Source: DASQFD01 sp035633255
GTDB taxonomy: Bacteria > Actinomycetota > Actinomycetes > Actinomycetales > Dermatophilaceae
Length of the DNA stretch: 54,250 nt
Direction: 5' to 3'
Assembly (NCBI GenBank): GCA_035633255.1
Contig: DASQFD010000045.1
Span: 1-54,250 of the forward strand
Of the stretch, positions 12,166-20,053 are shown piece after piece (position 1 is the stretch's first letter; each line of letters starts with the position of its first letter). The notes under the pieces were generated by a model. That model had not been told where the DNA came from. It ran no database searches and saw nothing but the letters and a program-made list of their open reading frames with translations. The translations under genes and the position numbers were made by a program.

Positions 12166-12513
12166 TCAGCCGAGCCAGCGAGCCACGAGCCGCCAGCCGA
12201 GCAGCGCGACCGTGAGGAACGTCGTCGCCACCACGACGAAGGACGGCGCCGTCCCGTCACCGAGCACCACCCGCAGCAGCATCCCGATGACCACCGTGGC
12301 CACGACGACCACCAGGCCGAAGACCAGCGACCGCGGCCCCGACCCCAGGGTCAGCAGCGCCACGGCCCAGCCGGCGACCGCACCGGCGAGGAACGGCGCG
12401 GCAGTGCGGGCGGTGCCCGCCAGGTCGAGGCCCTCCGCGTGGCTGCGCCGGCCGACGGCCGCGAAGACGACGACGAGCACGGCGTCCAGGAGCGCCGCGA
12501 CCACCGCGCTCAC
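12166..12513 (-). CDS. DUF3054 family membrane protein
   Basis: A small integral membrane protein of 115 residues with four hydrophobic segments: VVAALLDAVLVVVFAAVG, PFLAGAVAGWAVALLTL, SLVFGLVVVVATVVIGMLL and the C-terminal ATTFLTVALLGW. The arrangement and the LDLAGTARTAAPFLAG loop fit DUF3054, whose function is unknown. It starts with GTG inside the GTGA overlap with the hydrolase stop codon upstream, so the two are translationally coupled. The stop codon abuts the 192-bp array. Confidence 0.75.
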   Translation of the reverse strand: MSAVVAALLDAVLVVVFAAVGRRSHAEGLDLAGTARTAAPFLAGAVAGWAVALLTLGSGPRSLVFGLVVVVATVVIGMLLRVVLGDGTAPSFVVVATTFLTVALLGWRLVARWLG

Positions 12514-13577
12514 CTCGCGCCCCCGGCGGGCGTCGCCTCGCGGGTGGGAGTCGCCTCCCCGGCGGGCGTCGCCTCCCGGGTGGGAGTCGCCCCCCCGGCG
12601 GGCCCGCCGTCGGCGGTGAGCTGGGCACGGAGGAAGCCGACGAGCTCGGCGCGCTGCGCCCGGCCCACCGGGGTCACCAGCGGGAAGGAGGCGAAGCCGT
12701 GCGGCACCCGCCGGTAGTTCGTCAGCCGCGCCGGCACGCCGGCGGCCCGCAGCGCCACGGCATACCGGATGCCGTCGTCGCGGATGGGGTCGAGGTCGGC
12801 CGTCTGGACCAGCGCGGGCGGCAGCCCGTCCAGCCGACCGAACAGCGGTGACACGACCGGGTCGGTCAGGTCGGTGCCCGGGGGGCAGTAGTGGTCGCGG
12901 AAGGCGTCCATCGACCGCCGGCTGAGGATGGGACGGTTGGACTGCTCCGTGACCGACGGCGAGGACATGGTCATGTCGGTCGCCGGGTAGATCAGCGCCT
13001 GGGCGGCGAGCGCCGGCCCGCCCTCGTCCCGCAGGACCTGGGCGACCACCGCGGCGAGGTTGCCGCCAGCGGAGTCCCCGGCGACGGCCATGCGGGTGCC
13101 GTCCCCGCCGAGCCCGCCGGCGTGCCCGGCCACCCACCGGGTGGCGTCGACGCAGTCGTGCGCGGCGGTGGGGGCGGGGTGCTCCGGCGCCATCCGGTAC
13201 TCGACGCTGACGACCAGGGCGGGCAGCTCGGCGGCCAGGTGGCTGCACAGCGGGTCGTAGCCCATCGGGCTGCCGAGCACCCAGCCACCGCCGTGCAGGT
13301 GTACGACCACCGGCAGCGGGCCGGCGTGGGGCACCACGGGACGGTGCACCCGCAGCGGCACCGGAGTCCCGTCGCGGACCGGGGCCGCGGCCGCCAAGAC
13401 CGCGACCTCCCGGCGCACCGGGCCGGTCACCCACGTGAACGGCGCCCGCGCGGGGACGGTCTCCGCGCGGGCCCGGACGATGCCGTCCCGGTCGAGCCGC
13501 TCGACCGGCGTGTCCAGCGCGTCGACCAACGCCACCGTGAGGGTCGTCAACGGGGACATGCCCCGGTAGTCGCGCAC
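12510..13577 (-). CDS. Alpha/beta hydrolase, hormone-sensitive-lipase (HSL) type esterase
   Basis: A 355-residue esterase. It has the HSL oxyanion motif HGGGW, the nucleophile elbow GDSAGG, the acid DLDPIRDDG and the histidine in PHGFASF. Substrates of the family are short-chain acyl esters; the real one is unknown. The last 28 residues are an odd tandem repeat (TPTREATPAGEA, about two copies) encoded by a 42-bp DNA repeat near 12520-12600 and lying outside the fold. GTG 13577 is chosen because CATACT (13585-13590, part of an octamer) lies 7 nt before it; ATG 13559 is an alternative. It is divergent from dop. Confidence 0.87.
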   Translation of the reverse strand: MRDYRGMSPLTTLTVALVDALDTPVERLDRDGIVRARAETVPARAPFTWVTGPVRREVAVLAAAAPVRDGTPVPLRVHRPVVPHAGPLPVVVHLHGGGWVLGSPMGYDPLCSHLAAELPALVVSVEYRMAPEHPAPTAAHDCVDATRWVAGHAGGLGGDGTRMAVAGDSAGGNLAAVVAQVLRDEGGPALAAQALIYPATDMTMSSPSVTEQSNRPILSRRSMDAFRDHYCPPGTDLTDPVVSPLFGRLDGLPPALVQTADLDPIRDDGIRYAVALRAAGVPARLTNYRRVPHGFASFPLVTPVGRAQRAELVGFLRAQLTADGGPAGGATPTREATPAGEATPTREATPAGGAR

Positions 13578-13636
13578 GGTCGTCAGTATGCCGGGGGCGC
13601 ACGGGCGTGCCCCCCGCGGCTCCCGGCTTCCTCACG

Positions 13637-13642
13637 TACTGT
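13637..13642 (+). promoter_or_regulatory. -10 box TACTGT for dop (leaderless)
   Basis: TACTGT is followed by 6 nt and ATG 13649, which supports that start over upstream in-frame codons. Confidence 0.5.
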
Positions 13643-13648
13643 CGAGGC

Positions 13649-15196
13649 ATGACGGTGCGCCGGGTCATGGGGATCGAGACGGAGTACGGCATCTCCGTGC
13701 CCGGTGACCCCCTGGCGAACCCGATGGTCCGCTCCGGTGACGTGGTCACGGCATACGCGCTGAGCCAGGGGGTGCGCCCGGCGCGCGCGGCCTGGGACTA
13801 CGCCGACGAGGCGCCGCTGCGGGACGCGCGCGGCTACGACATGGGGCGCGGGGTCGCGCACCCGAGCCAGCTGACCGACGTCGAGGACCCCACCCTGGCC
13901 AACGTCGTCCTGACCAACGGCGCCCGGCTCTACGTCGACCACGCGCACCCCGAGTACAGCTCGCCCGAGGTGACCAACCCCCGCGACGCCGTGGTGTGGG
14001 ACCGCGCCGGTGAGCTGGTCATGCGGGAGGCGGTGCGCCGGCTCTCCACCGTGCCGCCCGGGGTGAACCTGTACAAGAACAACACCGACGGCAAGGGCGC
14101 CTCCTACGGCACGCACGAGAACTACCTGATGTCGCGGCGCACGGCCTTCGCCGACATCGTCCGGCACCTCACGCCGTTCCTCGTCGCTCGCCAGGTGATG
14201 TGTGGCTCGGGCCGGGTCGGCCTCGGGGTGGACTCCGGCAAGCCGGGCTACCAGCTCGCCCAGCGCAGCGACTTCTTCGAGTGCGAGGTGGGGCTCGAGA
14301 CCACCCTCAAGCGGCCGATCATCAACACCCGCGACGAGCCGCACGCCGTCGCGGACCGGTACCGCAGGCTGCACGTCATCCTCGGTGACGCCAACCACTG
14401 CGACGTCGCGAACCTGCTCAAGATGGGCACCACCTCGCTGGTCCTGGCGATGATCGAGGACGACTTCATCGTCGAGGACCTCACGGTCGACCGGCCGGTG
14501 GCGACGCTGCACGCCGTGTCCCACGACCCGACGCTGGCCACCGTGGTGACGCTGCGCGACGGGACCCGCCTGCGGGCCCTGGAGCTGCTCTGGCGCTACC
14601 ACGAGCTGGCGGGGAAGTACCTGGAGCAGCGGTGGGCCGGCGAGCTGGACGTCGACACGGCGGAGGTCATGCACTGGTGGGGCACCGTGCTCGACCGGCT
14701 CGGTCGGGACCCCATGGAGGCCCGCCGGGAGGTCGACTGGGTGGCCAAGCTCGCCGTCCTTCAGGGGTACCGCGAGCGCGACGGCCTGGCCTGGCACGAC
14801 CCCCGGCTCAAGGCGGTCGACATCCAGTGGTCCGACGTGCGCGCCGACCGTGGGCTGGCGCACCGCCTCGCGGCCACGGGCCGCGTCGAGAGCCTCGTCG
14901 CCGAGTCCGAGGCCGCGCGGGCGACCACCGAGCCACCGGAGGACACCCGGGCCTGGTTCCGGGGCACCTGCCTGCGGCGGTTCCCCGACGCCGTCGTCGC
15001 CGCCTCGTGGGACTCGGTCATCCTGGAGGTGCCGGGGCAGCGGTCGCTGCAGCGGGTCCCGATGCTGGAGCCGCTGCGGGGCACCCGCGACAGCGTGGGT
15101 GACGTCGTCCTGGGGGCTCCCGACGTCGAGGCCCTGCTCGCGGGGCTCGCCGACGCACCCGGGGACTCCGGGCGGCCGTTCGGGGGCGCCGACTAG
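13649..15196 (+). CDS. dop: Depupylase / Pup deamidase
   Basis: A 515-residue member of the carboxylate-amine ligase fold. It converts the C-terminal Gln of Pup to Glu and also removes Pup from substrates. The N-terminus MGIETEYGISVPG has the ATP-binding Glu pair. LYVDHAHPEYSSPEV carries the catalytic Asp, and NLYKNNTDGKGASYGTHENY the nucleotide site. The insertion near residues 40-75 (RPARAAWDYADEAP and following) is the Dop loop, absent from the ligase PafA, and tells the two apart. Pup ending in GGQ makes the deamidase activity necessary. Its TAG stop is part of the pup promoter box. Confidence 0.96.
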   Translation: MTVRRVMGIETEYGISVPGDPLANPMVRSGDVVTAYALSQGVRPARAAWDYADEAPLRDARGYDMGRGVAHPSQLTDVEDPTLANVVLTNGARLYVDHAHPEYSSPEVTNPRDAVVWDRAGELVMREAVRRLSTVPPGVNLYKNNTDGKGASYGTHENYLMSRRTAFADIVRHLTPFLVARQVMCGSGRVGLGVDSGKPGYQLAQRSDFFECEVGLETTLKRPIINTRDEPHAVADRYRRLHVILGDANHCDVANLLKMGTTSLVLAMIEDDFIVEDLTVDRPVATLHAVSHDPTLATVVTLRDGTRLRALELLWRYHELAGKYLEQRWAGELDVDTAEVMHWWGTVLDRLGRDPMEARREVDWVAKLAVLQGYRERDGLAWHDPRLKAVDIQWSDVRADRGLAHRLAATGRVESLVAESEAARATTEPPEDTRAWFRGTCLRRFPDAVVAASWDSVILEVPGQRSLQRVPMLEPLRGTRDSVGDVVLGAPDVEALLAGLADAPGDSGRPFGGAD

Positions 15197-15199
15197 GCT
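15194..15199 (+). promoter_or_regulatory. Possible -10 box TAGGCT for pup-prcB-prcA, overlapping the dop stop codon
   Basis: TAGGCT begins with the dop stop codon. Transcription from it would give a leader of about 65 nt before pup, which has an AAGGAG site at 15261. Confidence 0.4.
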
Positions 15200-15271
15200 C
15201 GGGAGTGAGGTGAGCGCCGCACCCCGACCCGGGGTGTCGGCGTCCGGGCACCCAGTGGTGAAGGAGCCGAC

Positions 15272-15472
15272 ATGGCGGGCCAGGAGCAGGTCAAGCCCTC
15301 GCGGCGCGAGGACGGCCCCGAGGACGTGCCGGAGCCGGCGGCCGCGGCGGAGAGCGCGACCAAGGAGAGGCTGGACAGCGACATCGACGACATCCTCGAC
15401 GAGATCGACGGCGTCCTGGAGTCCAACGCGGAGGAGTTCGTGCGCGGCTTCGTGCAGAAGGGCGGCCAGTGA
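15272..15472 (+). CDS. pup: Prokaryotic ubiquitin-like protein Pup
   Basis: A 66-residue disordered modifier. The C-terminus is VQKGGQ, so it is made in the Gln form and needs Dop before PafA can attach it to lysines. The segment DIDDILDEIDGVLESNAEEF is the helix-forming region that binds the ARC coiled coil. The N-terminal half is Glu-, Pro- and Ala-rich. AAGGAG lies 5 nt before ATG. Its stop overlaps the prcB start in GTGA, which couples Pup to the 20S subunits. Confidence 0.98.
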   Translation: MAGQEQVKPSRREDGPEDVPEPAAAAESATKERLDSDIDDILDEIDGVLESNAEEFVRGFVQKGGQ

Positions 15473-16296
15473 CCGCGAGCGCGAACGCCGGGCGCCTGCC
15501 CTCGGCCTACCTCACCCCCGGCTCCTCGTCCTTCAGCGAGTTCCTCGCCGCGCACGCCCCGGTGCTGCTGCCGAGCCGCCGCCCGCTCCCGCCCGGGGGT
15601 GCGGTGGAGGCACCGCACGGCACGACCATCGTCACGCTGACCTACGACGGCGGCGTGCTCATGGCCGGTGACCGGCGCGCCACGATGGGCAACGTCATCG
15701 CCAACCGGGACATGGAGAAGGTCTTCGCGACCGACGAGTTCTCCCTCGTGGGCATCGCCGGCACCGCGGGCCTGGCCATCGAGCTGGTGCGGCTCTTCCA
15801 GGTCGAGCTGGAGCACTACGAGAAGATCGAGGGCGAGCTGATGTCCCTCGAGGGCAAGGCGAACCGGCTCTCGACGATGGTCCGGGGCAACCTCGGGATG
15901 GCGATGCAGGGCCTGACGGTCGTGCCGCTGTTCTCCGGCTTCGACACCTCCCTCGGCACCGGGCGCATCTTCTCCTACGACGTCACCGGCGGGTGCTACG
16001 AGGAGCACGACCACCACAGCGTGGGGTCGGGCTCGCTGTTCGCCCGCGGCGCGCTGAAGAAGCTGTTGCGGCCGGGCCTCGCGCAGGCGCAGGCCACCCG
16101 GGTCGCCGTCGAGGCCCTCTACGACGCCGCGGACGACGACTCGGCCACCGGCGGTCCGGACGTCGGGCGGCGGATCTGGCCCACCGTGGGGCTGGTGGAC
16201 GTCGAGGGCGCCCGGTTCCTGCCCGACGACTCGGTCGCCGGGGTGGTCGACGCGATCCTCGCCGACCGCGCGGGCAACCCGGGAGGTGCGCGGTGA
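15469..16296 (+). CDS. prcB: 20S proteasome beta subunit (catalytic)
   Basis: A 275-residue precursor of the proteolytic subunit. The propeptide is about 51 residues (MTASANAGRLPSAYL onward) and is removed at HG/TTIV, exposing Thr52 as the nucleophile. Counted from it, Asp17 (AGDRR) and Lys33 (MEKVF) are at the expected catalytic positions. The mature part of about 224 residues is normal length. Start GTG 15469 overlaps the pup stop; the end overlaps the prcA start in another GTGA. A fourteen-subunit beta double ring is assumed from the family. Confidence 0.97.
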   Translation: MTASANAGRLPSAYLTPGSSSFSEFLAAHAPVLLPSRRPLPPGGAVEAPHGTTIVTLTYDGGVLMAGDRRATMGNVIANRDMEKVFATDEFSLVGIAGTAGLAIELVRLFQVELEHYEKIEGELMSLEGKANRLSTMVRGNLGMAMQGLTVVPLFSGFDTSLGTGRIFSYDVTGGCYEEHDHHSVGSGSLFARGALKKLLRPGLAQAQATRVAVEALYDAADDDSATGGPDVGRRIWPTVGLVDVEGARFLPDDSVAGVVDAILADRAGNPGGAR

Positions 16297-17123
16297 CCGC
16301 GGGCATGCCGTTCTACGTCTCGCCCGAGCAGCTCATGAAGGACCGGGCCGACTTCGCCCGCAAGGGCATCGCCCGGGGCCGCAGCGTGCTCGTCCTCGGC
16401 TACGACCGCGGCGTCGTCTTCGTCGCGGAGAACCCGTCCCGGGCCCTGCACAAGGTCTCCGAGATCTACGACCGCATCGCGTTCGCCGCGGTCGGGAAGT
16501 ACAACGAGTTCGAGAACCTCCGGGTGGCCGGGGTCCGCTACGCCGACCTGCGCGGGTACTCCTACGACCGCTCCGACGTCACCGCCCGCGGCCTCGCCAA
16601 CGCCTACGCCCAGACGCTCGGGACCGTCTTCACCCAGGAGTCCAAGCCGTACGAGGTGGAGATCGTCGTCGCGGAGGTCGGCGCCACCGCGGAGTCGGAC
16701 CAGATCTACCGCCTGACCTACGACGGCTCCGTCGCTGACGAGCACGGCTTCGTGGCCATGGGCGGCGCGTCGGAGTCGATCGAGGGGGGGCTGGAGCAGG
16801 GCTGGCACGACGGGATGACGCTCGCCGAGGCGCTCCGGCTCGCCGTCCGGCTGCTCGCCCGCGACCCGGCGGGCGGCCCCGACCGCGAGCTGACGGCCGG
16901 CTCGCTCGAGGTGGCGGTCCTGGACCGTGGCCGGCCGCGGCGCACCTTCCGCCGGGTCACCGGATCCCTCCTCGAGCGGCTGCTCAGCGACAGCGACCCC
17001 ACGACCGGGGTCCCGGCGAACGACGACGGCTCCGCCCCGGGTGACAGCCCGCGCGCCGCGGCCAGCAACCCGCAGACCCAGCGCCCGGACCAGGGAGCCG
17101 CCCCGGACCTCCCCGCCCCGTAG
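16293..17123 (+). CDS. prcA: 20S proteasome alpha subunit
   Basis: A 276-residue subunit of the outer rings. The N-terminus MPFYVSPEQLMKDRADFARK forms the gate and helix H0 of bacterial alpha subunits. GRSVLVLGYDRGVVFVAEN replaces the catalytic Thr strand, so it is not proteolytic. The last 40 residues are Pro-, Asp- and Gln-rich and likely disordered, as in related species. It starts with GTG four bases inside prcB. Its TAG stop at 17121 forms the start of the pafA -10 box. Confidence 0.96.
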   Translation: MTAGMPFYVSPEQLMKDRADFARKGIARGRSVLVLGYDRGVVFVAENPSRALHKVSEIYDRIAFAAVGKYNEFENLRVAGVRYADLRGYSYDRSDVTARGLANAYAQTLGTVFTQESKPYEVEIVVAEVGATAESDQIYRLTYDGSVADEHGFVAMGGASESIEGGLEQGWHDGMTLAEALRLAVRLLARDPAGGPDRELTAGSLEVAVLDRGRPRRTFRRVTGSLLERLLSDSDPTTGVPANDDGSAPGDSPRAAASNPQTQRPDQGAAPDLPAP

Positions 17124-17126
17124 GGT
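17121..17126 (+). promoter_or_regulatory. -10 box TAGGGT for pafA, overlapping the prcA stop codon (leaderless)
   Basis: TAGGGT is followed by 6 nt and ATG 17133. Its first three bases end prcA. pafA could thus be made from its own leaderless mRNA as well as by read-through. Confidence 0.55.
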
Positions 17127-17132
17127 TGGGAC

Positions 17133-18500
17133 ATGGACCGGCGGATCTTCGGGATCGAGAACGAGTACGGCATCACGTGCTCGTCCGCCGGCCAGCGCAC
17201 GCTCACCCCCGACGAGGTCGCCCGCTACCTGTTCCGCAAGGTGGTGGCCTGGGGCCGCTCCAGCAACGTCTTCCTCGCCAACGGCGCCCGGCTCTACCTG
17301 GACGTCGGGTCCCACCCCGAGTACGCGACGGCCGAGTGCGACTCGGTCCTGCAGGTCGTCACCCACGACCGCGCGGGGGAGCGGATCATCGAGGGGCTCG
17401 TGGCCGACGCGCAGTCCCGGCTCGGCGAGGAGGGGGTCGCCGGCTCGATCTACGTCTTCAAGAACAACACCGACTCGGCCGGCAACTCCTACGGCTGCCA
17501 CGAGAACTACTGCGTGGCCCGCGCCGGCGAGTTCCAGACGGTGTCCGACGCCCTGCTCCCCTTCCTCATCAGCCGCCAGATCATCTGCGGCGCGGGCAAG
17601 ATCGTGCACACCTCCAAGGGCGCCACGTATGCCGTGAGCCAGCGCGCGGACCACATCTGGGAGGGCGTGTCCTCGGCCACCACCCGCAGCCGTCCCATCA
17701 TCAACACCCGGGACGAGCCGCACGCCGACGCCGAGCACTACCGCCGCCTGCACGTCATCGTCGGCGACTCCAACATGAGCGAGACCACGACGATGCTCAA
17801 GGTCGGCTCGTGCGACCTGGTGCTGCGCATGATCGAGTCCGGTGTCCCGCTGCGCGACCTCACCCTGGAGAACCCCATCCGGGCCATCCGGGAGATGAGC
17901 CACGACCCCAGCGGCCGACGCACCGTCCGGCTCGCGAGCGGGCGGTCCGTCACGGCGGTGGACATCCAGCGCGAGTACCAGGGCAAGGCGGCGGCCTTCG
18001 TCGAGCGCGAGGGCACCCGTGACCCGGCCCACAAGCGGGTGCTCGACCTCTGGGACCGGGTGCTGACCGCCGTGGAGAGCGGCGACCTCGGGCTCGTCGG
18101 GACCGAGATCGACTGGGTGGTGAAGTACCGCCTGATCGAGGACTACGCCACCCGGCACGGCCTCGGCATGGACCACCCCCGGCTGGCCCAGATCGACCTC
18201 GCCTACCACGACATCGACCGCACCCGGGGCCTGTTCCACCTGCTCGAGCGCCGCGGCCGGGCGGCCCGGGCGGTGACCGACCCGGAGATCTTCGAGGCCA
18301 AGGTGCGGCCCCCGCAGACGACCCGGGCCAAGCTGCGCGGCGACTTCATCCGCGCCGCCCAGGCCTCCCACCGTGACTTCACCGTCGACTGGGTCCACCT
18401 GAAGCTGAACGACCAGGCGCAGCGCACCGTGCTGTGCAAGGACCCCTTCGTCCACGAGGACCCCCGCGTCGCCCGGCTCATCGAGGGCATGGCGTCCTGA
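17133..18500 (+). CDS. pafA: Pup-protein ligase
   Basis: A 455-residue ligase that uses ATP to join the C-terminal Glu of Pup to substrate lysines. It starts MDRRIFGIENEYGITCSS with the ATP-binding Glu pair. The catalytic Asp is in LYLDVGSHPEYATAECD, and the nucleotide site in FKNNTDSAGNSYGCHENY. It lacks the Dop loop and keeps the PafA C-terminal domain near KVRPPQTTRAKLRGDFIRA that contacts Pup. The length is typical. It stands 9 bp behind prcA. Confidence 0.97.
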   Translation: MDRRIFGIENEYGITCSSAGQRTLTPDEVARYLFRKVVAWGRSSNVFLANGARLYLDVGSHPEYATAECDSVLQVVTHDRAGERIIEGLVADAQSRLGEEGVAGSIYVFKNNTDSAGNSYGCHENYCVARAGEFQTVSDALLPFLISRQIICGAGKIVHTSKGATYAVSQRADHIWEGVSSATTRSRPIINTRDEPHADAEHYRRLHVIVGDSNMSETTTMLKVGSCDLVLRMIESGVPLRDLTLENPIRAIREMSHDPSGRRTVRLASGRSVTAVDIQREYQGKAAAFVEREGTRDPAHKRVLDLWDRVLTAVESGDLGLVGTEIDWVVKYRLIEDYATRHGLGMDHPRLAQIDLAYHDIDRTRGLFHLLERRGRAARAVTDPEIFEAKVRPPQTTRAKLRGDFIRAAQASHRDFTVDWVHLKLNDQAQRTVLCKDPFVHEDPRVARLIEGMAS

Positions 18501-18535
18501 GCACGGGGAGTGGGGCCGCGCCCGTCGCGGCGCGT

Positions 18536-18541
18536 TATGGT
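18536..18541 (+). promoter_or_regulatory. -10 box TATGGT for fkpA
   Basis: TATGGT lies 40 nt before ATG 18582. The implied short leader contains a GAAGG ribosome site at about 18567. Confidence 0.45.
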
Positions 18542-18581
18542 GGCCCGCGTCCCCCGCAACCTGCTCGAAGGTAGACCAGCC

Positions 18582-19541
18582 ATGCCGGCGCGCCGCCCGA
18601 CGCTCCTCCTCGCCCTCGCCCTCGCCGCCCCCGTCGCCCTGGCGGCCTGCGGCTCGCAGGAGAGCTCGGGCTCCAGCTCGTCCGCGGTCCTGGACGGCGT
18701 GACCGTGACCGGGACCGACCCGGCCAAGGCCCCCGAGGTGACGGTCTCGCCGACCCCGCTGACGGTGACGGAGACCACCAGCGAGGTGCTCACCGAGGGC
18801 AAGGGCCCCGAGCTGACCAAGACCGACATCGTGAAGGTCAACGCCGCGATCGTCAACGCCAAGGACGGCAAGGTCGTCAACAGCACGTGGGGCTCGAGCC
18901 CCGTGGGGCTGGACCTGGGCTCGGCCGACCTCTTCCCCTCGCTCAAGACCACGCTGCCCGGCACCCCCGTCGGCTCCCGCGTCCTCGTCGCGTCACCGCC
19001 GAAGGACGCCTTCGGCACCTCGGGCAACTCCGACCTCGGCGTCGGTGCGCAGGACAGCGTCCTGTTCGTCGTCGACGTCATCGGGGCCACCGCGCCGCTC
19101 CCGGAGGCCAAGGGCACCGCCGTGGCGCCCAAGGCGGGCCTGCCCACCGTCACGATGAACCCCGGCAAGCCGGCCACCATCACCATCCCCCCGGGCGCGA
19201 AGGCGCCTCCCACGCTCGTGGTGCAGCCGTTGGTGACCGGCACCGGACCGGAGGTCAAGAGCGGGCAGACCGTCCGGGTCGCCTACACCGGTGCCCTGTG
19301 GCGCAACGGCCAGGTCTTCGACTCCAGCGCCAACAACCCCGACCAGCCGTACTTCGAGTTCGCCATCGGGGGTGGCCAGGTGATCGCGGGCTGGGAGAAG
19401 GGGCTGGTGGGCCAGAAGGTCGGGAGCCGCGTGCTCCTCGTCGTCCCGCCCGCCGAAGGCTACGGCTCCGCCGGCCAGGGCGAGACCATCAAGGGCGACG
19501 ACACCCTGGTCTTCGTCGTCGACATCCTGGCCGCCTACTGA
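18582..19541 (+). CDS. FKBP-type peptidyl-prolyl isomerase, lipoprotein with two FKBP-like domains
   Basis: A 319-residue secreted lipoprotein. The signal peptide MPARRPTLLLALALAAPVAL ends in the lipobox LAAC with Cys23 as the lipid site. Residues about 40-185 form a degenerate FKBP-like unit (DLFPSLKTTLPGTPVGSRV). Residues about 205-319 form a canonical domain with VRVAYTGALWRNGQVFDSS, GGGQVIAGWEKGLVGQKVGS and GYGSAGQGETIKGDDTL. It probably helps fold exported proteins on the outer face of the membrane. It lies between pafA and a cytoplasmic FKBP gene; upstream in-frame starts would put extra residues before the signal. Confidence 0.9.
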   Translation: MPARRPTLLLALALAAPVALAACGSQESSGSSSSAVLDGVTVTGTDPAKAPEVTVSPTPLTVTETTSEVLTEGKGPELTKTDIVKVNAAIVNAKDGKVVNSTWGSSPVGLDLGSADLFPSLKTTLPGTPVGSRVLVASPPKDAFGTSGNSDLGVGAQDSVLFVVDVIGATAPLPEAKGTAVAPKAGLPTVTMNPGKPATITIPPGAKAPPTLVVQPLVTGTGPEVKSGQTVRVAYTGALWRNGQVFDSSANNPDQPYFEFAIGGGQVIAGWEKGLVGQKVGSRVLLVVPPAEGYGSAGQGETIKGDDTLVFVVDILAAY

Positions 19542-19563
19542 CGACCCGAGCCGGGCCGAGCCG

Positions 19564-19627
19564 CGACCGACCGCCGACCTCGACCGACCGCCGACCTCGA
19601 CCGACCGAGCACCCGACCGAGCACCCG
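19564..19627. repeat. 17-bp direct repeats between the two FKBP genes
   Basis: CGACCGACCGCCGACCT occurs twice in a row (19564-19580, 19581-19597), then starts a third time and passes into two copies of CGACCGAGCACC. The array ends just before the ribosome site of the second FKBP gene. Confidence 0.8.
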
Positions 19628-19642
19628 AGGAGACCACCCGTC

Positions 19643-20029
19643 GTGAGCAGCCAGCCCGAGCCGACCCGCCCCGAGATCGACTTCCCGGGCGACGCCCCGC
19701 CGACCGAGCTCGTGGTCGACGACGTCACGGTGGGGGAGGGCGCGGAGGCGGCGCGCGGCTCGATGGTGTCCGCCCACTACGTCGGCGTCGCGCACTCCAC
19801 GGGGGAGGAGTTCGACGCCTCGTGGCACCGCGGCGAGCCGTTGGAGTTCCGTCTCGGCGTCGGCCAGGTGATCGCGGGCTGGGACGAGGGCATCGCCGGG
19901 ATGCGGGTCGGCGGCCGCCGCCGGCTCACCATCCCGCCGCACCTCGGCTACGGCGACCGTGGGGCCGGCGCGGCCATCCGGCCGGGGGAGACCCTGATCT
20001 TCGTCGTGGACCTGCTCGCCGTCCGTTAG
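19643..20029 (+). CDS. Cytoplasmic FKBP-type peptidyl-prolyl isomerase
   Basis: A single-domain isomerase of 128 residues with no signal peptide. FKBP motifs are VSAHYVGVAHSTGEEFDAS, FRLGVGQVIAGWDEGIAGM and PPHLGYGDRGAGAAIRPG, ending FVVDLLAVR. The start is GTG 19643 with GAGGAGA about 9 nt upstream. The pairing of a lipoprotein FKBP and a soluble FKBP behind pafA suggests joint expression. The stop codon lies in the loop of a perfect hairpin (20015-20038). Confidence 0.9.
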   Translation: MSSQPEPTRPEIDFPGDAPPTELVVDDVTVGEGAEAARGSMVSAHYVGVAHSTGEEFDASWHRGEPLEFRLGVGQVIAGWDEGIAGMRVGGRRRLTIPPHLGYGDRGAGAAIRPGETLIFVVDLLAVR

Positions 20030-20038
20030 GACGGCGAG
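20015..20038 (+). terminator. Hairpin with the FKBP stop codon in its loop region
   Basis: CTCGCCGTCC and GGACGGCGAG pair perfectly over 10 bp around GTTA. The TAG at 20027-20029 spans loop and stem. It lies between convergent genes and could end transcription from both sides. There is no T run, so the type is uncertain. Confidence 0.5.
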
Positions 20039-20053
20039 GCCGGAGCGTCGGGC

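Noticed and set aside
16119..18455. Long minus-strand frame opposite prcA and pafA
   Set aside because: The plus strand encodes clear PrcA and PafA; the opposite frame has only composition-driven openness.
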